Below are positions 11,035 to 22,967 of a stretch of 64,000 nucleotides of DNA, in pieces. The stretch covers positions 1,488,001 to 1,552,000 of the forward strand of contig VJWN01000010.1 in the NCBI GenBank assembly GCA_007644065.1, read 5' to 3'. The position numbers were made by a program, and so were the translations under genes. The notes under the pieces were generated by a model that saw nothing but the letters and a program-made list of their open reading frames with translations, ran no database searches and was not told the origin of the DNA. This DNA comes from Margaritispora aquatica (lineage: Eukaryota > Ascomycota > Leotiomycetes > Helotiales > Discinellaceae). Numbering within the stretch: position 1 is the first letter of the stretch; each line of letters opens with the position of its first letter.

Positions 11035-12350
11035 TTCTTCGAGTTTGAGACGAAATTCCCAACGATGTTCGCTGGAGATGAAGATGGAGATTTTCCGGAA
11101 TCTGAATTGCAAAGGAGGGGTTTGGCTGCTGTGTCACAGATGGTACAATAGGGAAGGGAAGGTGCTATCTCCGTAACTCGCAGGGGCAAGCACGGTATTT
11201 ATCCATCCTGCACGACGTCCAACCCCTCACTTTGAGGATGAAAGGATCAGATGTCGTGCAGCTCACTATCGCACAAGCTCATGATCTCCACAAGCGTTTA
11301 AAGTTATTCTCTGGCGGGAGGCAACTTGTCGATCGTTTACCCCACACTATGGGGGCTAAAACGCGGGGTATTGATTGGGCAATTGGGGACCACCAAAATA
11401 GCTCCCGTTTCAGTTGGGGTCTGGATAGATGAGGGGTCGTAACTTGGGAGCTTCCACTTATGGTTTCCTTCTAGCTGAAACTGCGTCGTGTGAAAGGGAT
11501 TACGGTGTTCAAATGACTCAAGTAAAGAGATACAGCTAGAAACCGAGTATGACTGACGACGAAACCTCAAACTCGAAGGTCATCATTAAAACTTCCCATC
11601 TGAACCATGGTCTACTTCCCGGCTGTTTTTCGGAAACCCCAAATTAGCTGTCTTGATAGAACACGAATCAGATGTCGCGTTTATTTGAACTTTTTCAATA
11701 TATCAGATCTTTCAGGATCTTGCTGAATTTACCATTGAGCAAGAACCTACGTGCGAACCCTCCTCAGTATATTTCAATGCATGTTAATTGGGATTCTGTA
11801 CCTGGGTGTTGAGTTATAGCTTTAGTGGTCTCTTTAAAACAGCAGAGTTTCCATCAAGAAGTACTTGTGCGAAAAGAATGCTTTTGGTTACTCGAATCCT
11901 AGACTTCAAGTCTATTTTGAGTGGAGTCATCACATCTTCTTGGTCGTCAATTCTGAATCTTTCCCGTTATCTTTGCTTACGATATGCTCAATCTTTATGA
12001 CGACGGACTTCATTGACTTTCAGAGAGAATTTGCTACAACAGCAGCACATTCTCGGTACAAGGTGGGGCCACATTCAGGGGTTCGCTTGTGCTGTTGCAA
12101 AGAACGACAAGCACCCCAGCCGGCAAAGTGGGTCACGTCATCCAGCTCATTGGTGAACAGTCCTGATATGGTCGAATAGCTTACCAATCTCTCATGGCCT
12201 GTAGTCTTGTTCTACTAATGGTCTCGGAGGGAAACTACAGTCTGATTTTACTCACCCAAAAAATCATCCAATACTGACGTTAAGCATTCATTAACCAAAT
12301 TGATCCACAAAGACTGTCATCGAAAGAATAGTTCAACACTGTTTATAGGG
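11035..12350. other. Divergent intergenic region
   Basis: 1.3 kb between divergently transcribed SDR and regulator genes, presumably holding both promoters. Short ORFs here (for example 11788-12179) have no family features. No RNA gene or repeat recognised. Confidence 0.5.
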
Positions 12351-14098
12351 ATGCCTCGAGAATTCAGTTTCGTTAACTCGACAGGCGCCCAGCTCAATAG
12401 TGAGGGTCGTAAATTCGTTCGAGGACATGCGATGCGCGAATACCGTAGGAAGCACAAGTACGGACTTTTGAGTGGGAATGGTACTGCTGAGACCAGTTGG
12501 GATCAGTTCGAGCCTCAAGCCACGAATCAAGTACAAAGCAGTGCAGATGCAAGTGCGAGTTCGGAAATGGAGGTTCAGTTTAAGCCACAACTCCGACCCT
12601 CACTACCTGTCAATTTAGACCATTTCTTACCACTACCGCGAGACTCTCTTAGTACAGAAACCGTTGCAGCACTGATGCATCATTGTGAGTCACTCCAATA
12701 TCGCTCGACTTAGTTGAAGAAACTAAAATTGCTAATTACGGCTGCGAAAGATTTCCATACTTACGCGAATACCATGTTTCCAGCAGACGGACTGGGTATT
12801 CGAGATCCATTCATGGACATCTGGTTTCCGTTCACTATATCAAGTCCGGCTATATTCTACGCCACTTTATGTGTTGCGGCGGCTCATCTTGCCTCAATTG
12901 GTGGGGAAAAGAACGATATATTGGCTACTTTCCTCAGGACGGAGACTCTGCATTTGATCAATGATCGCCTCAGAAATGAGGCTGAAGCTCTTTCTGATGC
13001 AACAATCGGTGCAGTGTTGAGTCTTGCCAATAGTGAGGTGGGTGTTCCAATTTTATTTCCAACTAATGTTCTCTAATTGCTGCACCGAACTCAAGGAGAA
13101 AAGCTCTGACGGCGTGTTTAGTGTATTGCTGGGGATATGGAAATCTGTGCTCTACATATCCAAGGGCTGAGGCAGATCGTAAAACTGCGTGGTGGCTTAC
13201 AATCATTGCAAAGCAACTTGGTTGTCTCCAAAATGATCTTTTGGCAGCCGCCACGAGGAGTGGGGGACGGATGCTTCTTCGACAGTAAGCACAACCCTAA
13301 TTATATGCTTTCATATCTAGTATTCTGGACGACTTCAGACAGTCTTACATATGCAATGGTGTTGTGTTGCTGACAGCTTGCGCAGTGTTTTGTCGTTCAG
13401 TGGTTGGCTCTCCGGTAAACGCATCAAATGCAACACTTGAATTCATGAGCCGCAAACCAGAAAACACACAGTATGGGAAGCTATCCTCTGAAATATCTAA
13501 CCTTGAATTTGGTTCAATGATACCGATGCTCCACATGAATTATAACCACGAGCTTATTGAGCTGTATCAAGAAATACAAAGCATCACCATATTAGTCGAC
13601 TCCTACCATTCAAACGCCACCTCAAACTCTAGTGTCAGTACTCTAACCAATGCAATCAACAGAGTACAAGACCACCTCTTGTCGCTCTGTCCAGAGCCCG
13701 ACGGTACATCTCACCGCACCGCATTCACCCAAGCCCCATATCTCGGAGCCTCCCTATTTCTCGTCACCATATTACCTAGCTTCCTCACATTCGCACCCAT
13801 GGTCACCACAACCAGGAAGAAGTTATACGACATTGTAGCTTCAGGTACGATTGATTGGGAGCATTCACTCGATTTGCTGTTGTGGTTACTGTTTATGGGC
13901 GGCACGAGTACTGTGTGTCGGTTTGCGAGACCATGGTATACGAACGCTATAAGGAAGTTGGTGGTAAGTAGAGGCATTCGCACTTATGATGATGTTAAGA
14001 TTATCTTGAAGAGGTGGTTTTGGCTTGATTATATTTGTGATAAGTTGTGTAGAAGAATCTGGGAAGAGGCTATGCTGGAAGCTGCTTGCGATAGCTAG
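12351..14098 (+). CDS. Fungal-specific transcription factor (fungal_trans_2 type), possibly damaged
   Basis: The ATG at 12351 opens MPREFSFVNSTG, followed by FVRGHAMREYRRKHKYG, the N-terminal signature of this regulator class. Exon 1 is 12351-12684, exon 2 is 12751-13037 (begins YFHTYANTMFPADGL after the junction) and exon 3 starts at 13122 (GDMEICALHIQGLRQIVKLR). The last exon, 13321-14098, reads ILDDFRQSY onward. With the obvious donor at 13285 (GTAAGC) and acceptor at 13319-13320, exon 3 ends one base out of phase with exon 4, and no other canonical pair restores it. Either a frameshift has occurred after KMIFW (near 13250) or splicing is unusual. There is no zinc cluster; many family members lack one or carry it elsewhere. 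Confidence 0.7.
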
Positions 14099-14893
14099 AC
14101 CAGCAAGCCTAAGACAGCATGTTGGGGTCATCTTGTGCAGGACCAGCAGGGCGAAGGAAGACTAAGCTCGCGCGAGAACCTCAGAATTAGCTAAAAACTT
14201 TGATTCTAACGAATCTGCGCTGCCATATAACTTGCTTGATCACGAGACTAGCATGTGTATGTACGCTTGCATTCAGATTCGGTATCAACTCTTGCGCATA
14301 CTGCCTTGAAGCTGACATATAACGCCCACCACGCGCGGCGATACACATCCCCATCGGCGATAACTCGCGCCACCACCACCAGCGCCAACCCAATGAGGAA
14401 ACTGCTCACCCTGCTAGCTTTGCATGGACATTGCATGCATACCCGTCGCAAACAAGGGCGAAGAACCCCGCTACCGTATTTGTCACTTAAGCGAGTTGGC
14501 ATAACTAGAATTGAATGAACCAACTGCTCGCATGCTGCTGTGAATCCATTCTTTTCTCTTCCCCAATAGCCTATTGGACGACAAATGTAACTTGAGGTGA
14601 TGCTGAGATCCAGATCGAGATTGATTTGTGTCGCTGGGTTTGCATGGCGGAGTTGGAAATTCCGGATGCATTGTAAGCATGCTTGCAAGCCTGGCCTCAT
14701 CCTGTGCATATAGCGTCATAATCTGTGTGTATCAATAACCAACTACATTCCTATAAGTAGATCACCTCATTGCCGGAGTCCTCACCCTCCTCCTCTCCAT
14801 AGCTTAACTTTTCACCTGCAAAGAACTTCTCGCACATATCTCATAAATCAAATTTCAGATCACCACAGTTTGAGCCTACGAATTCGCTTAAAG
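14099..14893. other. Intergenic / promoter of NmrA-like gene
   Basis: No supported gene. The overlapping ORFs at 14248-14719 are on opposite strands and have no recognisable motif. Pyrimidine-rich tracts at about 14780-14830 look like the 5' region of the next gene. Confidence 0.5.
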
Positions 14894-15922
14894 ATGTCCA
14901 AAATCATAGCCGTCATTGGCGCCACTGGCACTCAAGGAGAATCCGTCATCTCGACTCTCCTCGCTGAAGGAACCTACTCCATTCGCGGGATCACCCGTAA
15001 TGTAGCCAGCGCCAAGGCGACAGCCCTCTCTTCTCGAGGCGTTCAGATGGTGACCGCGGACCTCAACGACGAAGCATCTCTTGTTGCCGCATTTGCAGTA
15101 AGCATCATACTGACCAATTAGTCCCACGACAACCCCATAACACTCACACTCGACTAACAAACACAACAGGGAGTCTCCGCAATCTACGCCATAACCGATT
15201 TCTTCGAGCCTTTCAGCAAATTCGGCCCGGACAAAGCCATCGCGATCGAAGTCGCCCAAGGCAAAGCGATCGCGAACGCCGCGCTCGCGACCCCAACCCT
15301 CACACACTTCATCTGGAGCACGCTGCCGAACGGCAAGGCGCTCTCGGGCGGGAAATGGATCGTGCCACACTTCGAAGGCAAGAACCAAATCGACGCCTAC
15401 ATCGCGCGTCAACCAGCCCTGCTCGCCAAGACGACGTTCCTGTGGAACGCGTACTACGCCAGTAACCTGCAGTACCCGCTGTTCACGCCGAACCTGGTCC
15501 GGACGGCGGGCAAGTACGCGTGGTTGCAGCCGACGCCGGCGTCGACGCCGGTGACGATCCTGGGGGATCCGAAGACGAACGTGGGCCCGTTCGTGAGTGC
15601 CATTTTGAAGCGCCCGGAGCTCACGCTGCCCGGGAAGTTCGTCCTGGCGGCTGTGGAGACCATGTCGCAAGGCGAGGTGCTGGAGGCGTGGAGTCGCGCT
15701 ACGGGGAAGGAGAGCGTGTATGTGGAGATCTCGCTCAGAGATTTTGATCGCCTGTGGCCGATGTGGGGATTGGAGATGGGGCTTATGATGAAGATGTGGG
15801 AGGAATTGGGAGAGAAGAGCTGGGGTGGCGAGAAAGTTGTTACGAGAGAGGACTTGGGTATTACAGAGAGTCTTGTTGGTATTGAGGAATATTTCAGGAC
15901 TGTAGACTGGGGATTCTCTTGA
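14894..15922 (+). CDS. NmrA-like NAD(P)-binding protein
   Basis: Two exons, 14894-15097 and 15170-15922, with a 72-bp GT-AG intron in phase 0; 318 residues. The N-terminus MSKIIAVIGATGTQGESVIS carries the GxxGxxG dinucleotide motif of NmrA/isoflavone-reductase-like atypical SDRs. RGITRN and VQMVTADLNDEASL follow, typical of this group. There is no YxxxK catalytic motif, as in redox-sensing NmrA proteins. The middle of exon 2 (about 15200-15680) is much more GC-rich than its neighbours and so has long antisense ORFs. The role could be a nitrogen/redox-sensing regulator or a small reductase; the sequence does not decide. Confidence 0.85.
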
Positions 15923-16165
15923 GCTCTCTAGGCGTAAGATTCGCTAGCTAGATATCAAGGCTTCGGAGACACCCCAATGATTGAACGCTAAGTTACTCGG
16001 CAGTCTTATATGCTAGCGCCTGAGACAAGAAAGGGTTATCTTTGGATTTGGATTAGGATTGTATCAATTAAACATTGATTCATTATCGGCCACCATTCAT
16101 AACTCATAACTCATCACCCTCCTCGCTCGTCACTCTCCTCCACTCACTTGACCACTGCTCATGGT

Positions 16166-18161
16166 TTACTTTAACACAACCTCCAATAACAAGCTCGGCA
16201 CACCCGTAAAGTTCTTTGGCATGGAGTATGTGAAGTTCCAGAACTCGAAATCACTATCAACTATGTTAGCAGATATTCGTATATTCCCTCTCTGCGCCTT
16301 TCTCATCCCCACATCTCAACGAAAATGCATACGAAAAGGAAGAACTTACTTGATAGTACTAAACGCACCACCATATCCACCCGCCCAGCCCACGGAGAAA
16401 GTCTCATTCACATTCCCCGAAACCTTGACGTCCAGTCCTTGGATCTGATCCCAAGACGTGACGTCTTTCGGTCCAGTGGCCGTGAAGGGGAACGGGTTGG
16501 CTGCAACCTTGAAGGTAAAGATTGACTTTGCGGTGCCGAGCGGGTAGGTGATGTTGAGAGTGTTAGCGGTTGCGACGGCGGTGATAGCAGATTCTGTTGC
16601 GTGTAACTAGTGAGGGACAGGGTTAGTATTTCCTATCTTCTGCGGATAAGGAAGAGGGTAGAGAAGTTAAGACATACACTCAAAAATCCGACAGAAGTGA
16701 CCCGCTTCCACTGAATGAGCGCGGGGTTGAATGTATTAGGATTAATAGCCGGTCCACCAATAACAGTCTCGTTGAACGTCTCCGCTCCAATCGAGATGTT
16801 AGGCGCGAGCCAAGCCGAGATGTTTCTGGCGTAGAGATCATATGGTGGCGAGAAAGCCGACGACGTGAAGGTGTGCTCGCCGTAAAAAGAGGTGAGTTTC
16901 TCGATGACGGTAGCGGGGATGAGGGACGTTTGATACTCGGCGAGGATAGCGAAGAGGGGACCGTAGGCGAAGTCGCCGATGTGGGAGAGTGCTGGGACCT
17001 GTATTTGTGAGTATTGCATTAGAGCAAGCAGGTGGAGGGACAAACCTTCTTGATCATACCCGCTCCCTCCTTGCCGACCACACTCCACAGATGCAGAGCC
17101 ATCAAACTGAGATACTTGTTCATATCGAAGCCATAACTCCTGTCCCATGGCCCAGCGATGTTCTTGAGATCCGGATGCCAGAGCTCACTGACTGCTTCCC
17201 AGGTCTTCTGGATCATGCGTGGTGCGTTCTGCTTCATGAGTGAGTCTTCGGGGAGGTACTTGGCCCAGAGAGACAAAGCGAAGAGCGAGACGCCGGTGTA
17301 AGTTCCAGAGTTAAATTCTGAGAGGGTGCTGGCGCGGTTGAAAAGCTCAAGTTGGGCCGTGGCGTATGCTTCGCCTGAGATGGTCATGTTGGTATCGTTG
17401 AGACGACGACCAGTCCATCCTGCGGTGAATGCTCGCATGAGAGACTGTCTTGTCAGTATTATATCTCATTTGGAACAGGAAGGTACTTACAGGGTTGGTG
17501 TAAGCGGGGTACAAATTGTCGCCATCAACACCTCCAACACGATACTCATCTCCTTTGGTTGCATTGTGCAAGGATTCCAGGAGGAGACTCGTGACTTCAG
17601 GCGTGATCAAATGAGGGAACTCCTCAAGACCAACGATGAAAGCCGTGCTGATGAAGCCACGCCAGTTTGGATCCCAAGAGTTGTACATCTTCGCAGGGTA
17701 GGCAGCGGTGCCTACCGTTGGCTCTTCTGGCTCAACTTGGTAGTCTCCATACCTAAGTATTGTCAGCCAAGATTTCTCAATATGCTCGTACGTTGGATGA
17801 GATACCATTGATCTTTCGGGTCCTTGAACTGTCCTGAAATGACATTGGTGATGATGTCCATGGCATCACTAACATCGCTACCATTGTTTCTAGCCAACAG
17901 GCCAATTGAGTACCATGCAGAGCTTCTAGTCTCGTGTCTCAATGCTGCGGTTGAACCGAGGTCAAAGAGATAACCAGCAACTGGATCATAGTATCCATCA
18001 AGCCAGTTCATAGACTCAGTGAAGAGACCTTGCGAGTTGAGAGGCAGTGTCGAGACATATGTCTTGTTCTGATATCCTCGAGCGGTAATGTGCTTGGGGT
18101 ATGCTGCTGCCGGAGTGGCGAGCAGGGAAGCCAGGGGAAGAGCGAGGAAGAAGGACAGCAT
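16166..18161 (-). CDS. Secreted N-glycosylated protein of unknown function, possibly (alpha/alpha)6 fold
   Basis: Six exons, 18161-17806, 17752-17491, 17444-17046, 16998-16678, 16606-16350 and 16253-16166; all GT-AG, phases close, 560 residues. A clear signal peptide (about residues 1-20, ending ATPAAA) precedes the mature protein. Many N-x-S/T sites. Distinctive motifs are NSWDPNWRGFISTAF, GGVDGDNLYPAYTNPSLMRA, SGTYTGVSLFALSLWAKYLP and GPWDRSYGFDMNKY. The alternating Trp/Tyr-rich helices look like a six-hairpin (alpha/alpha)6 barrel as in several glycosidases and lyases, but I cannot assign a family. A C-terminal beta-rich part follows. Acting on cell-wall or plant polysaccharide is a guess. 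Confidence 0.85.
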
Positions 18162-19354
18162 TTTGAACAGAGGGCTGGGCGTGAAGACCTGCCCTCAATT
18201 CTGGATATAACAACATCTTTATACTTTCATTGTTGATCATCTGGTCCAGGCACCACGTCCGACCCAGTCCCGATAATCTTAACCACCTTAACGTTCATCC
18301 CATTACTACCTACCTATCTCATGACCCGAGGCCCCGCAAACCTTCAATCTCCTCACCGGAGGACTGGCAAGAAAGTGTATTGCGTGGAGACCATCCCATC
18401 TTTCAAGCTGTCGTGACGATGAAAGCCAAGATTCTGAAAGTGCGGAGGAGGCTGGCAAGCAGGGATGAATCCTAGCTTCGCGTGCTCAGGTACCGAATTG
18501 GGGATTGTCCGCCGTCCGCGCATGATGTCCGACTGTTTACCGGCTTGACCGAGATGGCCGGATTGTGAGTTGAGAACATGTGGTGGTGTTTGGTCTTCAA
18601 GATATCATTTTTTTTACTGCCGAGAATGAATATCGACAATCAAAGACTAAACAGGCTTCAAAGAGAAGAAGAAGAGATGGTTGATTGCAGGATTGAGGGG
18701 AAGCGAAGGGACGAAGACATCATACGATTGATGTTTGGCAGTGTCAGCGCAGTAAGTATCTTTCAACAATGTATTGTGTGTAGTTGTCAATATCAAGAAT
18801 TTGATATTTTGGTAGGGTAGATATTCTCGTTCCTGAAAGGGTCTCGACCTTGTTCTGTACCTTGCAGTAGCTACGGCCCCGATTAGGCACCAAGAAGCCG
18901 GTCATGGCATAATTGCAAGTGTTGATCATAATCTCACATGTGATATTAATGTGGTAATAATATAATTCGGCGCTAATACCGACCTAAAGATTCGACCCTT
19001 GGTATATCTCATCGCTGTATGTTCAAGATCGTGGAAGCGCAGCATCATGGTCTCGTTTCCCACCTCCTACCTCCTACCTCGGCCGAAGGATGCGCAACGT
19101 CACATTCGTAACTCGACATCTTTGTTCGCATGCCATAATCTGACGGTTGGTCACAGTCGCTACTGTTCTTTCCATCTGCCATCCCCTTAGAGCACCTTCC
19201 CGTCTATCAATACATATCCAATCCGCGTCGTGGCATTCCTTGTGTTGTATGAGCAGCTCTTGCCTGAGAAGCTACAATCAGCTCAATTTCACCCGCCAGC
19301 CAACCACAGAGAACCCAAAGTTATCCCCAACACCACTTCTGTACCTGTCTAATA
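18162..19354. other. Intergenic
   Basis: 1.2 kb with no supported gene. Upstream side of the secreted-protein gene and downstream side of the NCQNF protein gene. Short ORFs lack codon or family character. Confidence 0.5.
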
Positions 19355-20677
19355 TCAGGAAGTGGGGTTGTCTAATTGAGTGGTATTCTCCTGCATGACG
19401 TGCTGAGCATTGGTGACAGTATCCGAATGATGATCGCCAATGGGTACATCGGTTTTCTGTTCCTCGGGGTGTTTGTCAACAAACAGATCTCGGATTGCCC
19501 CTGCTCCAGTAGCCCTTTGATAAACAGCAAAACTTGTCGCAAATTCATGATGCGCACCAACTTGAATAGCGTCGAGAAGTGCTGTGGCAAAGTTTTGGCA
19601 ATTGTTGCTGATAATGTTGTATGCTGCTCGCTTGCTCCTCATATTGTGGATAGTCATCTCCCCAGCTTGTCTTAATGCCTCGTCGGTAAATCTCGTCTTG
19701 CCGACTTCGAATGTGCGCCAATCCTCTCGCACAAGCTTCTCGTTGAAGTATATCACGTCCAGGTTTTCATCCATCCACAGCTGATGAACATAATCGCCAA
19801 CTAACACACCCCAATGCTGACTTGGATCCGGATATTTTCCAACTTCTTTGGTGATCATCTTTCCAATACCGGATTGTTCTGCAAACCATTTCCCACTCAT
19901 TCCAGCCACTGGATGCCAACCAATCTCGACTGTTCGGTGGTCTCCATCTATAGCTGCTTCTCCAGGTGGTATAACATTTGGTTTCTTGCCAAGTCCGAGG
20001 GAGTGCTTGAGCGCAATTGTTCCTTCTGCAAGTTGTTCTTTACCAAGAACTAGTCCTTTCTCCCATCCAACTTGCCTTCAATTCGTCAGTAAGGATGTCA
20101 CATTGAAGGATACAAGACTTACATCAATGCACCGAGCTGAGCACGGGTGCCAAGTTTTTCTTCCTCTAGCTGTTCCGCTGTCTGGTCTGTCGTCGATTTT
20201 GCTGCTTCGTCTGTCACTGACTCTGTACTTTGAAGTGTTGCTTCTACTTGTGCGGGCTCCTCTGGCATACCTCGTGTTCTCTCTTCGTTTGGTTCGGATG
20301 ATTTGTCTTTCGAGGAGAAACTACTACTTCGCATAGTCAGTACCTGAATGAATGACAATTACTTGGAAATATTTACAACAAAGACCCCAGTGTAGATCGC
20401 TTTGCAGGCTTCTCCGCTTGTGCTGGCTCCTCAGGTTGTTCGACAGGTGATGGTACTCGATTTGGCGGTTGTTCGATAGCTAGTGATCGCATCGAATCTT
20501 CCACGGGCTCCGGTGTCTTCTCACGCTTGAAGGAATTATGCCTTGTGGATGTCAGCGGAAGTGAAACTTTCCTAGGATTTCTCATACTAACCATAACGAC
20601 CCCAGTTGAGCTCTTTTGCTCTGACGCTCAGGTTGTTGCGGAGGTGGATCGAAGTATGGTTGGGGTGCGTCGCCCAT
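19355..20677 (-). CDS. NCQNF papain-fold / LRAT-PPPDE-like protein with repeated N-terminal exons
   Basis: Four exons, 20677-20592, 20541-20377, 20326-20123 and 20075-19355; introns of 50, 50 and 47 bp, all phase 2; 391 residues. The first three exons are low-complexity and Pro/Glu-rich, and each ends in a near-repeat: KRAQLGSL, KRSTLGSL, TRAQLGAL. The last exon holds a globular domain with GWHPVAG, SQHWGVLVGDYVHQLWM, RAAYNIISNNCQNFATALLD. The His in QHWG and the Cys in NCQNF would be the catalytic pair of a permuted papain-fold family (PPPDE or LRAT/NlpC type). Such proteins are often annotated only as hypothetical in ascomycetes; deubiquitinase-like or acyltransferase-like activity is possible but unproven. 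Confidence 0.8.
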
Positions 20678-22503
20678 TTTGTAGAGTGGTAAGATGAGCA
20701 GGGAGAATTAGTCGAATCAATGTTACAGGTACAGATTGAAGCTATTGATGATGTGATCCTAATCAAACCCCCAGATGTTTGAAAGTAAATAAGCTTTCGA
20801 GAGTTGAGGGTTCTTGGTTCTTGGTTCTTAGTGTCGGTACATTGATGGTTGATGATTGATGATTGATGGAGGGGAACTTAAAGGGTGAGTGAGGGGTTAA
20901 TGGACTGCATCTCGATTGACGATTGACGATTGACGAGTGAGGTGGGGTGGGGTTGGGTTGGGTTGAAGCGCCGGGAGCTGAATCTGACGTGGCTAGCGTG
21001 GAGGGGAATGGTCCAAGTCATCCCTGTAGAGCTGAAGAATTGGCTGAACAGATGAACACGAGGAGAACATATGAACTTCTAGTGGGTGAGTGGGGAACTT
21101 GAAAGTGAGGGCATTCAGACATTGTTCTGTAAGATAACAACGACTAAATCTGTTTTCACCACTTATACTTACATAAAGGTACCTTGAGGAGGCAAGGTAT
21201 ATTGTGCTCACTCATTCAAGCTGCACAAAGTGATCACGTGAAGTACTTACCTCCTCTGGCGGGGGTGCTATTGAGGTAAGGTGCCTTACCTAAGGAACCG
21301 ACGGAAAGAGCCGGCCGGCAACTGCGATAAATCCCGAGGTCGAGGAAGTCCCGAGCACTCAATTTCTGATGTTGAGACAAAAGAAGCAGCTGAGGCTCAA
21401 CAGCAATGTCATCAACAATGTCATCAGCAATTCCTCTTCCTGCTTTGGAATATGAAGACATCAAGACTTCGGGAATTCATTCCAAGGCAATGGATATATA
21501 CAACTGTGTGTCGTTCTTTCTTTATCTATCAATCTGTGTGTTCTCGTTTCTTCAAGTTTTACCTCTACTTTTTCCTAAGTATCGTTGGGATATAATTCCA
21601 ACATGTTCTTTGTGCAAGCTCGCTCCTTCCTTCCTCCCTCTCCAACTCGCCACTCCTTCCCTCCTGTCCAAATTTCTATCCAATTTTCCCCAGCGACGAC
21701 AAGTTCTTGTCTCTTCATTCATCTCTCTCTTTTCCTTTTTCCTTCCTCACTTCAACCTTCGCACCTCAATTCAACCCATCTCGCCTATCGCTTCCATGCA
21801 ATGCCATCGATGCAACCAAGTCCCTCGGTGCCTTCATAAGTTCTCAAACGATTATGCCCCATTACCCTGAGGCAAGAATAGCTCGCATGGGCGAATGGAT
21901 CTTGTGGGACGGCTGTTTCGAGACTAGAACGTGGAAACTTGTGTCGTCATCACCTAGGTACGCTGGATTGTCGCAGCTAGCTGGCGGGTAATTGTTGTGT
22001 GTTGAGTTCTTTTCCTCTCGAAGTCTGGCCTGGTCCATGGTAGAGATGATTGATACGTCTTGTGAGTGTTGCTTCATGTCTTTGTTTCTCGAAAAGCAGC
22101 TTACTTTTCTCAAGCTCTCTACTTAGGATAGGAAATGACTGAATAAAACAAACATCGCTTGGCAGATGAAAAGAATATTAAGGAACATACAGTGTTGACT
22201 ATGTCAAATCCTTACCAGGCGTACTTACTTGGTCTGGGACAAAGTATCTATTCGATTAGTGCCAACTCGACACAATTCACAGAACCATATACAATGTGCT
22301 AAGGATACATCTGGCGAAGAAAGATACTGTAAGTCGCCCCTCCCAATGCTAGACTTCACAGGGCGTGTCGGGACTGACTTGTAATAAAAGTACCGAAAAC
22401 TCCGTTGCTTGCATTCGAAATCATGGCAAATATAGAATCACTTGGCCACCTCCATATCCTAACGCCTTTCCAATCCAACCATATCCCAGCCAAACCCAGC
22501 AAC
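20678..22503. other. Intergenic, promoter side repeats and pyrimidine-rich stretch
   Basis: 1.8 kb. It contains the simple repeats described separately, then a pyrimidine-rich plus-strand stretch at about 21590-21790. Small ORFs at 21406-21870 (+) and 22076-21862 (-, 71 residues from an ATG) are possible short genes, but nothing in them is recognisable and I do not call them. Confidence 0.45.
20808..20966. repeat. Cluster of short tandem repeats upstream of the NCQNF gene
   Basis: Successive imperfect short repeats: three copies of GGTTCTT (about 20808-20829), repeated GATTGAT (about 20850-20869), three copies of GATTGAC (about 20913-20935), and GGGTT repeats (about 20949-20965). They sit about 130-290 bp upstream of the start codon at 20677. 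Likely slippage-generated promoter repeats. Confidence 0.8.
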
Positions 22504-22967
22504 TCAAACTTCATCCTCAGCGTTTTGCAGCTCCACGTTCGGCTCCTCCCAAACCCTGACAACGTGTTGTACCTTTTGTGCCTTGACTTTACCTCCAACC
22601 CTTGCACCTGACTTGGTGACTTTCATTGGGCCAAGGTTGGTGCCACTGCCAACTTTTGACTTGATCACGTCGCTATCTCGCTTCTGGTTGCTGGCAGTAC
22701 TGTTTGGAGCCTCTCCAGCATCAAGAGCAAGCTGCTTCATGATTTGTCCATAGCGCGTTTGAGCTGTCTTTGCACATGAGTAACCTGCTTGAGTAGCGAC
22801 TGTATCCCAATCGACCTGCTCTAGGTCAGTGATGATGTTTCATTCTCTAGAGATCAAGGAAGTTTTAAAACTATATTTGGACTCACATTTGGTTTGCCTT
22901 TCATATTTTTGAGAATGGTGGCGAAGAATTGAGCTTGAGCTGGAGTAAGACCTCCTTTTGAAGACAT
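22504..22967 (-). CDS. Small Myb/SANT-like protein
   Basis: Two exons, 22967-22887 and 22815-22504, with a 71-bp intron in phase 0; 130 residues. The N-terminus MSSKGGLTPAQAQFFATILK begins a helix. After the intron, VDWDTVATQAGYSCAKTAQT and RYGQIMKQL give the Trp-centred helix-turn-helix of a Myb/SANT-like module (about residues 8-60). The rest is a basic, Gly/Lys-rich tail ending acidic (NAEDEV). Probably nuclear; a DNA- or chromatin-binding role is inferred from the fold only. It is the first of three such genes within 6 kb. Confidence 0.72.

Noticed and set aside
14248..14719. Long ORFs on both strands between the regulator and NmrA-like genes
   Set aside because: No recognisable domain, mutual overlap, and no splice or start context supporting either.
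14888..15670. 260-codon antisense ORF (minus strand) over the NmrA-like gene
   Set aside because: It lies opposite a clear NAD(P)-binding protein in GC-rich DNA where stop codons are rare; its Arg-rich translation has no family motif.
16166..18161. Assignment of the secreted protein as a GH76 mannanase
   Set aside because: The Trp/Tyr-rich helical pattern is reminiscent, but the catalytic Asp-Asp motif of GH76 is not seen, so only a general fold suggestion is kept.
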